A DNA stretch of 64,000 nucleotides from Micromonospora zamorensis. Its GTDB lineage: Bacteria > Actinomycetota > Actinomycetes > Mycobacteriales > Micromonosporaceae. Position numbers and translations under genes: made by a program. How positions within the stretch are numbered: the stretch's first letter is position 1; the number at the start of each line of letters is the position of its first letter. The stretch covers positions 5,270,001 to 5,334,000 of the forward strand of contig NZ_LT607755.1 in the NCBI RefSeq assembly GCF_900090275.1, read 5' to 3'. Below, piece by piece: positions 25,300 to 33,453 of the stretch. The notes under the pieces were generated by a model. The model did no database searches, was not told the origin of the DNA, and saw nothing but the letters and a program-made list of their open reading frames with translations.

Positions 25300-26640
25300 T
25301 CACTGTTTCGGCTCGGTGTGGACCGGAGTCAGCGCGGCGAGGCCCGGGGTGACCCGCTCGGCGTCACCGAGCACCACGATCGCCGCCCGAGCCGGTGCCA
25401 GGTACCGGGCGCCGGCACGCGCGACATCGTCGATGCTCGCCTTCGCCAACCTCGCCGCATACTCGGCGAGGAAGTCGAGGCGCAGCCCGTTGCCCGCGTA
25501 CGCGCTGGTCAACGCCGCCAACCCGGCCTGGGTGGACATGCCGAGCTGGAGAGTGCCCAGGGCGTACTGACGGGCCTGCTCCAACTCCTCGGGCTTCGGT
25601 GGCAGCGACGCCAACCGGCCCAACTCGTACGTCGTCTCCAGCAGCGCCGGCCCGGTGACCTCGGTGGCCACCTCGGCGGAGGCCACCAGGACCGACCCGG
25701 CCACGGAGTGCTCGATCCCCGAGTGCGGGCCGTACGTGTAGCCCTTGTCCTCGCGGATGTTCTCCACCCAACGGGAGGAGAAGTAACCGCCGAAGATCAG
25801 GTTGGCCAGTTGCAGCGGGGCGTGGTCGGGGTCGGTGCGGGACACGGCCGGAAGCGCGATCCGCAGCGAGGACTGCACCGAGCCCGGACGGTCGACCAGC
25901 AGCAGTGGGCCCGGCTCCAGCGGCGGCGTCGCCGGCAGCTCGGCCACACGCCCGGCGCCGGCCCAACCGCCGAGCGCCCGCTCGGCGGCGTCCAGGGCCT
26001 TCTCCGGCTGCACGTCACCGACCAGCACCAACTGCGCGCCGGCCGGGTGGACCCGCTCCGCGTGCAGGGTGCGCAACGCCGCCGGTCGGACGGCGCGGAT
26101 CTGGCCCGGCTCCGGGGTCTGCGTCGCGTACGGGTGCCGGCCGTAGATCCGCTTCAGCAGCGCCTCCCGGGCCAGATGCGCCGGCTGGCTCTGCGCCACC
26201 TGGATCCGGTCGACCAGTCGGTCCCGTTCGGTGGCCACCTCGTCGCTCGGGTAGCTGGCGCTGGTCAGCACCTCGGCCAGCAGCTCCAGCATCCGGTCCA
26301 GGCCGGTGACCAGCCCGGCGCCCGAGAGCATCAGCCGGTCCGGGTCGACGCCCGCGGAGAGCCCGCCACCCACCTTCTGCAACTCGGCGGCGAGCTGCAC
26401 GCTCGTCATCGTCTCGGTGCCGGAGAGCATCGTCTGCGAGAGCATCGCGCCGCGAGCCAGATGCACCCGACCGAACGGAACCCAGAGCCGCAACTCGACC
26501 AGCGGCACGGCGGGCCGGCGTACGGCGATCACGGTGAGACCGTTGCGCAGCGTACGTTCGGCCTGCTTGGGCACCTTGAGCTTGCGGGTCGGCCCCAGCG
26601 GCGGCAGCGTACGCGGCCCGGGAGCGGTGGTCGTAGTCAC
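25300..26640 (-). CDS. M16 family peptidase, non-catalytic (Arg/Tyr) subunit
   Basis: A 446-residue M16 protein that lacks the HxxEH zinc motif; the corresponding position reads RGAMLSQTMLSGTETM. It keeps the substrate-closing R/Y pair region FFGG/FGGYFSSRWVENIREDKGYTYG (about 300-322), the mark of non-catalytic partners in bacterial M16B heterodimers. The catalytic gene lies 55 bp upstream on the same strand, so the two should form one clam-shell protease. The GTG start has GAAGGTGG upstream. Confidence 0.88.
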   Translation of the reverse strand: MTTTTAPGPRTLPPLGPTRKLKVPKQAERTLRNGLTVIAVRRPAVPLVELRLWVPFGRVHLARGAMLSQTMLSGTETMTSVQLAAELQKVGGGLSAGVDPDRLMLSGAGLVTGLDRMLELLAEVLTSASYPSDEVATERDRLVDRIQVAQSQPAHLAREALLKRIYGRHPYATQTPEPGQIRAVRPAALRTLHAERVHPAGAQLVLVGDVQPEKALDAAERALGGWAGAGRVAELPATPPLEPGPLLLVDRPGSVQSSLRIALPAVSRTDPDHAPLQLANLIFGGYFSSRWVENIREDKGYTYGPHSGIEHSVAGSVLVASAEVATEVTGPALLETTYELGRLASLPPKPEELEQARQYALGTLQLGMSTQAGLAALTSAYAGNGLRLDFLAEYAARLAKASIDDVARAGARYLAPARAAIVVLGDAERVTPGLAALTPVHTEPKQ

Positions 26641-26695
26641 TGTGCCACCTTCGTTCGCGACTGCGGGGCTCGCAAAACCGGCTCACTCCTCGCGC

Positions 26696-28006
26696 TCACC
26701 GGGCGCCTCCGGCAATGACCTCGATGGCGGCCCGGCGCTCCGGCCGCAGAGTGGCCGCGGCGGCCCGGACCTGGTCCTCGGTGACGTCGCCGACCAGCCG
26801 GGGCAACTCGTTGAGCAGGCCCGGTTCGCCGCGTTGCTGCTCCAGCACGGCCATCTGCAGCGCCCGACCGAGAACCGCGTCGGTGTCCCGCAGCAGATGG
26901 GTCGCCATCCGGGCCTGGGTGCGGGCCAGCTCACCGTCGGTCAGCCCGTCGGTGGCCAGCCGGTCCAACTCCTCGTCGATGGTGCGCAGCACCTTGTCCA
27001 CGTCGCCCCCGGGCGGCAGATGCGCCTGCAACAGCAGCGCTGTGGGGTCGCGGACGTCGAACGGGTCACCCATGAAGCCGAGGTATCCGCCGAGGCTGGT
27101 CACCGTGCGGTCGCGCTGCACCAGCCGCTCGACCAGCCGCGACGCGTCGCCGTCGGTGAGCACCTCGGCCAGCACCACGTACGGCAGGTAGCCGGCGAAG
27201 TCGGTGACCGGGTCGGGCACGCGCCACGCGCCGGCCACGGCCGGCAGCGGCGCCAGGGCATCGGTGTACGAGGTGCGCCGCTCGGCGGTCAGCTCGGGCT
27301 CGGTGAAGTCGGGCCGTTTCGGCGCCGGTCGGGCTGGCACGTCACCGAAGTGCCGGGTGACCAGCTCGGTCGCCTCGGCCACGTCGATGTCACCGCTGAC
27401 GGCGAGGACCGCGTTGCCGCTGGCGTAGTAGCGGCGGAAGAAGTCCGCAGCGTCGGCGACGGTCGCCGACTCCAGGTCGTCGAAGGAGCCGTAGCCGTCG
27501 TGCGCGTTCGGGAAGGTGTCGAACATGACCGGCGGCAGGGTCAGCCAGGGGAAGCCGCCGTACGGCCGGTTGAGGACGTTGACCCGGATCTCCTCCTTGA
27601 CCACGTCGACCTGGTTGCGCAGGTTCTCCTCGGTCAGTCGGGGGCCACGCATCCGGTCCGCCTCCAGGAACAGCGCGCGTTCCAGCGCATTGCTCGGCAG
27701 CGTCTCGAAGTAGTCGGTGTAGTCCAGGTGGGTGGAGCCGTTGAAGGTGCCACCAGCGCCCTGCACGTGCCGGAAGTGGGCCAGCTTCTCCAGGTTTTCC
27801 GAACCCTGGAACATGAGGTGCTCGAAGAGATGGGCGAAGCCCGTGCGCCCCTCCGGCTCCGAGCGGATGCCGACGTCGTAGACCACCGCCACCCCGATCA
27901 CCGGGGCACTGCGATCAGGGGTGAGCACCACCCGCAGGCCGTTGTCGAGGGTGAACCGCTCGACCGGATACTTCGTCGCTGGAATTCTGGATCTCCGCGC
28001 CGCCAC
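26696..28006 (-). CDS. M16 family zinc peptidase, catalytic subunit
   Basis: A 436-residue M16B peptidase. The inverted zinc motif is His59-Leu-Phe-Glu62-His63, with the third ligand Glu139 (NQVDVVKEEI), the standard 76-residue spacing. TFPNAHDGYGSFDDLESAT and VSGDIDVAEATELV are further family marks. The GTG at 28006 lies 7 nt after TAGGGT, so the transcript is probably leaderless. It precedes its non-catalytic partner. No signal peptide is seen, so it is cytoplasmic; peptide turnover is the likely role. Confidence 0.9.
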   Translation of the reverse strand: MAARRSRIPATKYPVERFTLDNGLRVVLTPDRSAPVIGVAVVYDVGIRSEPEGRTGFAHLFEHLMFQGSENLEKLAHFRHVQGAGGTFNGSTHLDYTDYFETLPSNALERALFLEADRMRGPRLTEENLRNQVDVVKEEIRVNVLNRPYGGFPWLTLPPVMFDTFPNAHDGYGSFDDLESATVADAADFFRRYYASGNAVLAVSGDIDVAEATELVTRHFGDVPARPAPKRPDFTEPELTAERRTSYTDALAPLPAVAGAWRVPDPVTDFAGYLPYVVLAEVLTDGDASRLVERLVQRDRTVTSLGGYLGFMGDPFDVRDPTALLLQAHLPPGGDVDKVLRTIDEELDRLATDGLTDGELARTQARMATHLLRDTDAVLGRALQMAVLEQQRGEPGLLNELPRLVGDVTEDQVRAAAATLRPERRAAIEVIAGGAR

Positions 28007-28159
28007 GGGATCGACCCTAGCGCGTCGACACCCCCGCCACCCGCGACCTCCCGGAGCCGCCGCCACCGCGAGGGTGAGACGGCGGGTGCGTCGGGCGGTG
28101 GGGGTGACATCCGGAACCGGTGGGAAGCGGGCGACCGGCCGTGCGGGGACAATGGGGAG

Positions 28160-28459
28160 ATGAAACGAGAGACACGCCTGATGCGGTTGACCGGGGCGCG
28201 CGCGAGCGGCGCGGCGGCGACGGGCGCGGCGGCGACCGGCGCGCGGGCTACCGGCGCGGCGGCGACCGGCGCGCGCGCTGTGGGAGCGGCGTCGCTCGGC
28301 GCCCTCGCCGTGGGGGCGGTGGCCGTCGGGGCCGTGGCCGTCGGGGCGCTGGTCATCGGGCGGCTGGCGATCCGCCGGGCGGTCGTGCGGGAGCTGCGCG
28401 TCGGCCGGTTGGAGATCGACGAGCTGGTGGTACACAACCGACCCACCGCCGAGGGATAA
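28160..28459 (+). CDS. Pentad-repeat protein of unknown function
   Basis: A 99-residue protein built from about sixteen 5-residue units after a basic start (MKRETRLMRLTGARASGA). Units read ATGAA, ATGAR, AVGAA, SLGAL, AVGAV, AVGAL, then VIGRL, AIRRA, VVREL, RVGRL, EIDEL and VVHNR. Residue two of each unit is always T, V, I or L, which resembles a pentapeptide-type beta solenoid, although the usual A(D/N)Lxx signature is not present. The middle is hydrophobic enough to insert in a membrane. GGGGAG precedes the ATG. It diverges from the M16 operon. Confidence 0.65.
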   Translation: MKRETRLMRLTGARASGAAATGAAATGARATGAAATGARAVGAASLGALAVGAVAVGAVAVGALVIGRLAIRRAVVRELRVGRLEIDELVVHNRPTAEG

Positions 28460-28491
28460 CCCGCGCCGGCGCGGACCGCGTCGAGGGAGGC

Positions 28492-29607
28492 TTACCGCGC
28501 CCCCACGCGCCGTTCATCACCCGCCACGTGATGCCGCTCGGGTGTTGGGCGGACACGGGGCAGCACCTCGGCGCCGACCCGCTCGGCCTCCTCCCGGTGC
28601 GGCCAGCCGGAGAGGACGAACTCGTCGACGCCGAGTGCCGCGTACTCGTCGATGCGGGCCGCCACCTCGGCGTAGCTGCCGACCAGCGCGGTGCCGGCGC
28701 CCTCGCGGACCAGGCCGACGCCGGCCCAGAGATTCGGCGCGACGGTGAGCCCGTCGGTGCGACCGGCGTTGAGCGCGGCCATCCGGGCCTGACCCACCGA
28801 GTCCATCCGGCGGAACCTGGCCTGTGCGGCGGCGATCCGCTCGGGACTCATCCCGGCAAGCAGCCGGTCGGCCTCCGCCCACGCCTCGGCGCCGGTGGGT
28901 CGGGCGATGACGTGCAGCCGCAGACCGGTGCGCAGGGTGCGGCCCTGCTCGGCGGCGAGCGCCCGGACCCGGGCGACCCGGGCGGCGATCGACGTCGGCG
29001 GTTCGCCCCACATCAGGTACACGTCGGCCTGTCGGGCGGCCACCGTCTCGGCGGCCGGGGACGCGCCGCCGAAGTAGACCGGCGGTGGCTCGGCGAGCGG
29101 GGTGGCCAGGCCGCCCTGGTCGACCCGGTAGTGCCTCCCGGCGTAGTCGAAGGGCCGGCCGGCCCAGGCGCGGCGGAGCGCCTCGATGAACTCTCCGGTG
29201 CGCGCGTAGCGGTCGTCGTGCCCGAGGAAGTCGCCGTACGCCCGCTGCTCGGCCGGGTCGCCGCCGGTGACGATGTTGAGCGACAGCCGGCCACCGGAGA
29301 CGGCCTGGAACGCCTCGGCCTGTTGGGCGATCAGGGTGGGCAGCGCGAAGCCGGCCCGAACGGCGACCAGCATGCCGAGCCGCTCGGTGTGCTGGGCGAC
29401 CGCCGCGCAGACGATCCACGGGTCGGGGCAGCCGGCGCCCACGGGCGTGAGCACGGCGGTGAAGCCGTGCGTCTCGGCGGCCCGGCCGACCTCGGCCAGG
29501 TAGGCCACGGTGGCGGCCCGGTCGTGCCGGGCGGCGCCCGCGCTGACGGTGGCGGCACCGACCTGGTCGCCGTCGCCAGAGGTGGGCAGGAACCAATGGA
29601 AGCTCAT
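28492..29607 (-). CDS. ssuD: FMNH2-dependent alkanesulfonate monooxygenase (LLM class)
   Basis: A 371-residue luciferase-like monooxygenase. FHWFLPTSGDG at the start, GFTAVLTPVGAGCPDPW, RLSLNIVTGGDPAEQRAYG and the closing GVDEFVLSGWPHREEAERVG match SsuD closely. It releases sulfite from alkanesulfonates using FMNH2 and O2 when sulfate is scarce. It diverges from ssuABC with two matching inverted repeats between them. No flavin reductase (SsuE) gene is adjacent. The ATG follows AGAGAGGCG. Confidence 0.9.
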   Translation of the reverse strand: MSFHWFLPTSGDGDQVGAATVSAGAARHDRAATVAYLAEVGRAAETHGFTAVLTPVGAGCPDPWIVCAAVAQHTERLGMLVAVRAGFALPTLIAQQAEAFQAVSGGRLSLNIVTGGDPAEQRAYGDFLGHDDRYARTGEFIEALRRAWAGRPFDYAGRHYRVDQGGLATPLAEPPPVYFGGASPAAETVAARQADVYLMWGEPPTSIAARVARVRALAAEQGRTLRTGLRLHVIARPTGAEAWAEADRLLAGMSPERIAAAQARFRRMDSVGQARMAALNAGRTDGLTVAPNLWAGVGLVREGAGTALVGSYAEVAARIDEYAALGVDEFVLSGWPHREEAERVGAEVLPRVRPTPERHHVAGDERRVGAR

Positions 29608-29647
29608 CGCGAATTCGCCTCTCTGCCGATCACCGAGTCCGGTTTAA

Positions 29648-29664
29648 CCTAGCAAGCTGGTAGG
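29648..29664. promoter_or_regulatory. Putative Rrf2-type operator, ssuD side
   Basis: CCTAG-CAAGCTG-GTAGG, 41 nt upstream of the ssuD ATG. It shares spacing and most bases with the site at 29742-29758, with one changed base in the left arm. Confidence 0.6.
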
Positions 29665-29739
29665 AAATACCGACATAACTGAGACGCGTCATCCCGCCAT
29701 GTGGATGGGTCTTGACGCTGACCGCGGCCTGGCCCAGTC

Positions 29740-29760
29740 TTCCTACCAACTAAGTAGGAA
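29740..29760. promoter_or_regulatory. Putative Rrf2-type operator, ssuA side
   Basis: TTCCTAC-CAACTAA-GTAGGAA is a perfect 7-bp inverted repeat with a 7-bp spacer, 20 nt before the ssuA start. The form resembles operators of Rrf2-type sulfur regulators such as CymR, and an Rrf2 gene closes the operon. Confidence 0.65.
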
Positions 29761-29780
29761 TACTGCGGATTGGATGGACG

Positions 29781-30845
29781 ATGAGACGGCTTCCCATGCG
29801 CCGGTTGGTCACCCTGGCCACTCTCGCCGCCCTCGGTGCGGCGACCCTGGGCAGCACCGCCGCGTGCGGCGACGACAGCGAGGGCACGGGCGGCAGCTCC
29901 GGCCCGGTGACGCTGCGCCTCGGCTACTTCCCCAACATCACGCACGCGCCGGCCGTCGTCGGCGTGGAGAAGGGCATCTTCACCGAGAAGCTCGGCGCCG
30001 ACGTCAAGCTGGACCCGAAGACCTTCAACGCCGGCCCGGCCGCCATCGAGGCCGTCTTCTCCGGTGCGCTGGACGCCACCTACATCGGTCCGAACCCGAC
30101 AGTGAACGCCTTCTCCAAGTCCAAGGGTGAGGCCGTCCGGGTCATCTCCGGCGCGGCATCCGGCGGCGTGGCGCTGGTGGTCAAGCCCGGCATCGCCGGC
30201 GCGCAGGACCTGAAGGGCAAGAAGATCGCAACCCCGCAGCTGGGCAACACCCAGGACGTGGCGATCCGCTACTGGCTCAAGCAGCAGGGTCTGACCACCA
30301 CCAAGGAGGGTGGCGGCGACGTCAAGATTGTCCCGCAGGAGAACGCCCAGACGGTCGAGACGTTCAACAGCGGCGCGATCGACGGTGCCTGGGTGCCCGA
30401 GCCGTTCGTCTCCCGCCTGGTCAACGCCGGCGGCAAGGTGCTCGTCGACGAGCGCGACCTGTGGCCGGACAAGAAGTTCGTCATCACCAACCTGCTGGTC
30501 AGCACGAAGTTCCTCAAGGCACACCCGGACGTGGTGCAGAAGCTGGTCGACGGTCAGGTGGCCGCGAACGAGTTCGTCAACACCAAGCCCGAGGAAGCTC
30601 AGCAGGCCATCTCCGAGGCGATCGGCAAGATCACGGGAAAGCCGCTGGACCTGAAGCTCATCAAGCAGGCGTGGCCGACGTTGGAATTTACCAACGACCC
30701 GATCGCGACCTCGCTCAAGGCCGGCCTCGACCACGCCGTCGAGGTCAAGCTGACCGAACCGGTCGACCTCAAGGGCCTGTACGACCTCAAGTACCTCAAC
30801 AACGCCCTCAAGTCGCAGGGCAAGCCCGAGGTCGTCCAGCCATGA
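29781..30845 (+). CDS. ssuA: Sulfonate ABC transporter substrate-binding lipoprotein
   Basis: A 354-residue binding protein. A basic start and hydrophobic stretch lead to a lipobox-like STAAC near residue 29. VTLRLGYFPNITHAPAVVGV, GALDATYIGPNPTVNAF and IDGAWVPEPFVSRLV are typical of the aliphatic sulfonate/taurine (SsuA/TauA) family. The ATG at 29781 is chosen; the ribosome site is weak (GGATGGACG). Its stop overlaps the ssuB start by 4 nt (ATGA). Confidence 0.9.
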   Translation: MRRLPMRRLVTLATLAALGAATLGSTAACGDDSEGTGGSSGPVTLRLGYFPNITHAPAVVGVEKGIFTEKLGADVKLDPKTFNAGPAAIEAVFSGALDATYIGPNPTVNAFSKSKGEAVRVISGAASGGVALVVKPGIAGAQDLKGKKIATPQLGNTQDVAIRYWLKQQGLTTTKEGGGDVKIVPQENAQTVETFNSGAIDGAWVPEPFVSRLVNAGGKVLVDERDLWPDKKFVITNLLVSTKFLKAHPDVVQKLVDGQVAANEFVNTKPEEAQQAISEAIGKITGKPLDLKLIKQAWPTLEFTNDPIATSLKAGLDHAVEVKLTEPVDLKGLYDLKYLNNALKSQGKPEVVQP

Positions 30846-31621
30846 CGTCGACCACGACGACGCCGCAGAGCGCGACCACCGCGGTCGCGCTCTCCGGCGT
30901 GACCAAGGTGTACGGGCGCGGGCCGAACGCCGTCCTGGCCCTCGACGGTGTGTCGCTGGACGTCGCACCCGGCGAGTTCGTCTGCCTGGTCGGTGCCTCC
31001 GGCTGCGGCAAGAGCACCCTGCTGAACCTGGTCGCTGGGCTGGACCGGCCCAGCGGCGGTCAGATCACGCTGGCCGGCGACGCCAACCCGGGGCTGATGT
31101 TCCAGGAACCGGCGCTGTTTCCCTGGCTGACCGTCGACGGCAACGTCGAGGTGCCGCTGAAGCTGCGTCGGCTGCCCCGGGCCGAGCGGCGCGAGCGGGT
31201 CGCCGAGTTGCTGCGTACGGTGCACCTGGCCGACTTCGGCCGCAAGCGCCCCCACGAGCTCTCCGGGGGCATGCGGCAACGGGTCGCGTTGGCGCGCACG
31301 CTGGCCCTGGACACGCCGGTGCTGCTGATGGACGAGCCGTTCGGCGCACTGGACGCGATGACCCGGGACATCCTGCACGACGAGCTGGAACGCATCTGGT
31401 CCGAGCGGAACCTCTCGGTGCTCTTCGTGACGCACAACGTCCGCGAGGCCGCCCGACTGGCCGACCGGATCATCCTGCTCTCCAGCCGTCCCGGCCGGAT
31501 CATCTACTCCACCGAGGTGGACATCCCGCGCCCCCGACGGATCGACTCCCCCGAGGTCGCCGCCATCGCCGCCGAGGTCACCGAGCGGCTCCGTACGGAG
31601 GTGGGCCGCCATGGCCAGTGA
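30842..31621 (+). CDS. ssuB: Sulfonate ABC transporter ATP-binding protein
   Basis: A 259-residue ABC ATPase. Walker A is GASGCGKST (about 55-63), the Q loop is in MFQEPALFPWLTV, the signature is LSGGMRQRVALART, Walker B is VLLMDEPFGALD, and the H loop is FVTHNVREA. The SsuB/TauB subgroup is supported by MFQEPALFPWLTV and by the adjoining genes. It couples translationally with ssuA at the start (ATGA) and overlaps ssuC by 11 nt at the end. Confidence 0.93.
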   Translation: MTSTTTTPQSATTAVALSGVTKVYGRGPNAVLALDGVSLDVAPGEFVCLVGASGCGKSTLLNLVAGLDRPSGGQITLAGDANPGLMFQEPALFPWLTVDGNVEVPLKLRRLPRAERRERVAELLRTVHLADFGRKRPHELSGGMRQRVALARTLALDTPVLLMDEPFGALDAMTRDILHDELERIWSERNLSVLFVTHNVREAARLADRIILLSSRPGRIIYSTEVDIPRPRRIDSPEVAAIAAEVTERLRTEVGRHGQ

Positions 31622-32495
31622 CACCCTGACCAACACGGCGCGTACCGACGCGCAGATCTCCGGCCTGGACGCGCTGGAGATCGCCGGCCGGGATCCGGAG
31701 GTTTCCCGGGGTTCCCGGTTCTGGGCGGCCACCTGGCCCAAGCTCGCCGCGCTGGCCATCGCCATCCTGGCCTGGCAGCTGGTGGTCTGGTCGGGTTGGA
31801 AGCCGCCGTACTCGCTGCCGGGGCCGCTGGAGGTCGGCCGCGAGCTGGTCAACCAGGCACAGGGCCCGCAGCTCTGGGAGGGCCTGGTCACGACGTTGCG
31901 GCGGGCCGCCGTCGGCTATGTCTTCTCGGTCGCGGTCGGCCTGCTGCTGGGCCTGGCGGTGGCCCGGTCCAAGGTGCTCCGGGCCGCCATCGGCTCGATG
32001 ATCACGGCGTTGCAGACCATGCCGTCGATCGCCTGGTTCCCGCTGGCCATCCTGCTGTTCGAGCTGAGCGAGAAGGCGATCTTCTTCGTGGTGGTACTCG
32101 GCGCGGCGCCGTCCATCGCCAACGGCGTGATCTCCGGTGTGGACTACGTGCCACCGCTGCTGCTGCGCGCCGGTCGCAACCTGGGCGCTCGGGGGCTCAA
32201 CCTCTACCGGTACGTCATCGCGCCGGCCGCCCTTCCGGCGATCGTCGCCGGGCTCAAGCAGGGCTGGGCGTTCTCCTGGCGCAGCCTGATGGCCGGTGAG
32301 CTGATCGTGGTCGGCATCTCGCAGACTTCGCTCGGCGCGCAGCTGACCTACTCCCGCGAACTGTCCGACGCACCCTGGCTGCTCTCCACCATGATCGTCA
32401 TCCTGGTGCTCGGCCTCGGCGTGGATGCCGCCTTCGGCGCGGCGGACAAGGCGATCCGGCGGCGCTGGGGCGTGCTCGACCAGGCGGGCAACTGA
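31611..32495 (+). CDS. ssuC: Sulfonate ABC transporter permease
   Basis: A 294-residue inner-membrane permease with about six helices. The EAA-like loop is ANGVISGVDYVPPLLLRAGRNLGARG (quoted in part: PPLLLRAGRNLGARG), followed by ALPAIVAGLKQGWAFSWRSL. The N terminus has an unusually long cytoplasmic stretch of about 40 residues. It overlaps ssuB by 11 nt, and rrf2 starts 3 nt after its stop. Confidence 0.92.
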   Translation: MASDTLTNTARTDAQISGLDALEIAGRDPEVSRGSRFWAATWPKLAALAIAILAWQLVVWSGWKPPYSLPGPLEVGRELVNQAQGPQLWEGLVTTLRRAAVGYVFSVAVGLLLGLAVARSKVLRAAIGSMITALQTMPSIAWFPLAILLFELSEKAIFFVVVLGAAPSIANGVISGVDYVPPLLLRAGRNLGARGLNLYRYVIAPAALPAIVAGLKQGWAFSWRSLMAGELIVVGISQTSLGAQLTYSRELSDAPWLLSTMIVILVLGLGVDAAFGAADKAIRRRWGVLDQAGN

Positions 32496-32498
32496 CCC

Positions 32499-32951
32499 GT
32501 GTACGTCTCCGCGCGCAGCGACTACGCGCTCCGGGCGATGCTCGCCGTCGCCGCCGCCAGTCGCGGCGGCGGCGGGAGCGGAGGCGGTGAGTTGGTGAAG
32601 GCGGCCAGCCTGGCCGAGGTGCAGGACATCCCGCTCAGCTTCCTGCAGGGCATCCTGCTCGACCTGCGCCGAGCCGGTCTGCTGCACAGCCATCGGGGCG
32701 CCGACGGCGGGTACGCGCTGACCCGCCCAGCCGACGGGATCACCGTCGGGGACGTGTTACGGGCGGTCGGCGGTTCGCTCACCACGGTGCGCGGCCTGCC
32801 GGCCGAGCGCGCCGGCTACCACGGTGTGGCCGCCGGGCTGACCGACGTCTGGCTGGCGGTGCACGGGGCGATCGCCACGGTGGTCGACAGCACCACCCTG
32901 GCCGACCTGCTCACCCGCAACTCGACCGACCACGCCCCCACCACCTCGTGA
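32499..32951 (+). CDS. Rrf2-family transcriptional regulator, cysteine-free
   Basis: A 150-residue Rrf2 protein: YVSARSDYALRAMLAVAAAS at the start, IPLSFLQGILLDLRRAGLLHS as the recognition region, and HRGADGGYALTRPADGITVGD as the wing. It has no cysteines, so it cannot hold an Fe-S cluster as IscR or NsrR do; it fits the CymR-like group that senses sulfur status by protein or metabolite contact. A Gly/Ser-rich insert (GGGGSGGGE) lies between helices 1 and 2. It probably controls ssuD and ssuABC through the repeats at 29.6-29.8 kb. Confidence 0.88.
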   Translation: MYVSARSDYALRAMLAVAAASRGGGGSGGGELVKAASLAEVQDIPLSFLQGILLDLRRAGLLHSHRGADGGYALTRPADGITVGDVLRAVGGSLTTVRGLPAERAGYHGVAAGLTDVWLAVHGAIATVVDSTTLADLLTRNSTDHAPTTS

Positions 32952-32961
32952 AACGACGGAG

Positions 32962-33004
32962 GTGATGTGGTCGGGTCGGTGCCCCGCCGACCCGACCACA
33001 TCAC
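32962..33004. terminator. Terminator of the ssu-rrf2 operon
   Basis: Perfect 18-bp arms GTGATGTGGTCGGGTCGG / CCGACCCGACCACATCAC around a 7-nt loop, 10 nt after the rrf2 stop. Confidence 0.9.
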
Positions 33005-33059
33005 GTACCGATCCTGACCGGGCCTGCCCCTCCGCCGGCACCGGTCGGCCGGTCGCTGC

Positions 33060-33260
33060 TCAACCCACGTGTGCGACCGCCGGGCCGGAGCCCTGGTCGC
33101 CAGGGCCGTGCAGCTCCACCAGACCGGCGGGAGCGTTACCCGCCGGGGTGGCGTGCCAGGGTGCGAAGGCCGCAACCATGGCGAGCAACAGCCCGGCGAG
33201 CGCGACCGCGACCACCAGGATCAGTTCGCGTAGTGCACCCGAGCCGGCTTCGCCCGCCAT
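33060..33260 (-). CDS. Small single-pass membrane protein
   Basis: A 66-residue protein with a helix near 10-33 (LRELILVVAVALAGLLLAMV) and a short Gly/Pro-rich outside tail (APWHATPAGNAPAGLVELHG). The ATG at 33260 has GGGAGGGGTGACC directly upstream. No family is recognised. Confidence 0.6.
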   Translation of the reverse strand: MAGEAGSGALRELILVVAVALAGLLLAMVAAFAPWHATPAGNAPAGLVELHGPGDQGSGPAVAHVG

Positions 33261-33404
33261 GGTCACCCCTCCCGTGCCGGGCCCCCCGCCCGGCTTTCCC
33301 CCGGTGGTCAGCCTTGACCACGGTCAGCCATGACGCAGTCGGCCAGCCGACCGAGCAGAGGCTGATTACCGACTCAGAAGTCTGGCCGGCCAGGGCCGAA
33401 GACA

Positions 33405-33440
33405 GACCGACCCGCCTCGCCGAAGCGGGGCGGGTCGGTC
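33405..33440 (-). terminator. Terminator of the DEAD-box helicase gene
   Basis: Sixteen-nucleotide arms GACCGACCCGCCTCGC / GCGGGGCGGGTCGGTC (one mismatch) with a CGAA loop, 13 nt past the helicase stop on the minus strand. Confidence 0.8.
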
Positions 33441-33453
33441 GAGGCGCGGAAGA

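Noticed and set aside
28160..28459. Canonical pentapeptide-repeat (Qnr/MfpA) protein
   Set aside because: The period is five, but the A(D/N)Lxx signature is missing, so gyrase protection cannot be claimed.
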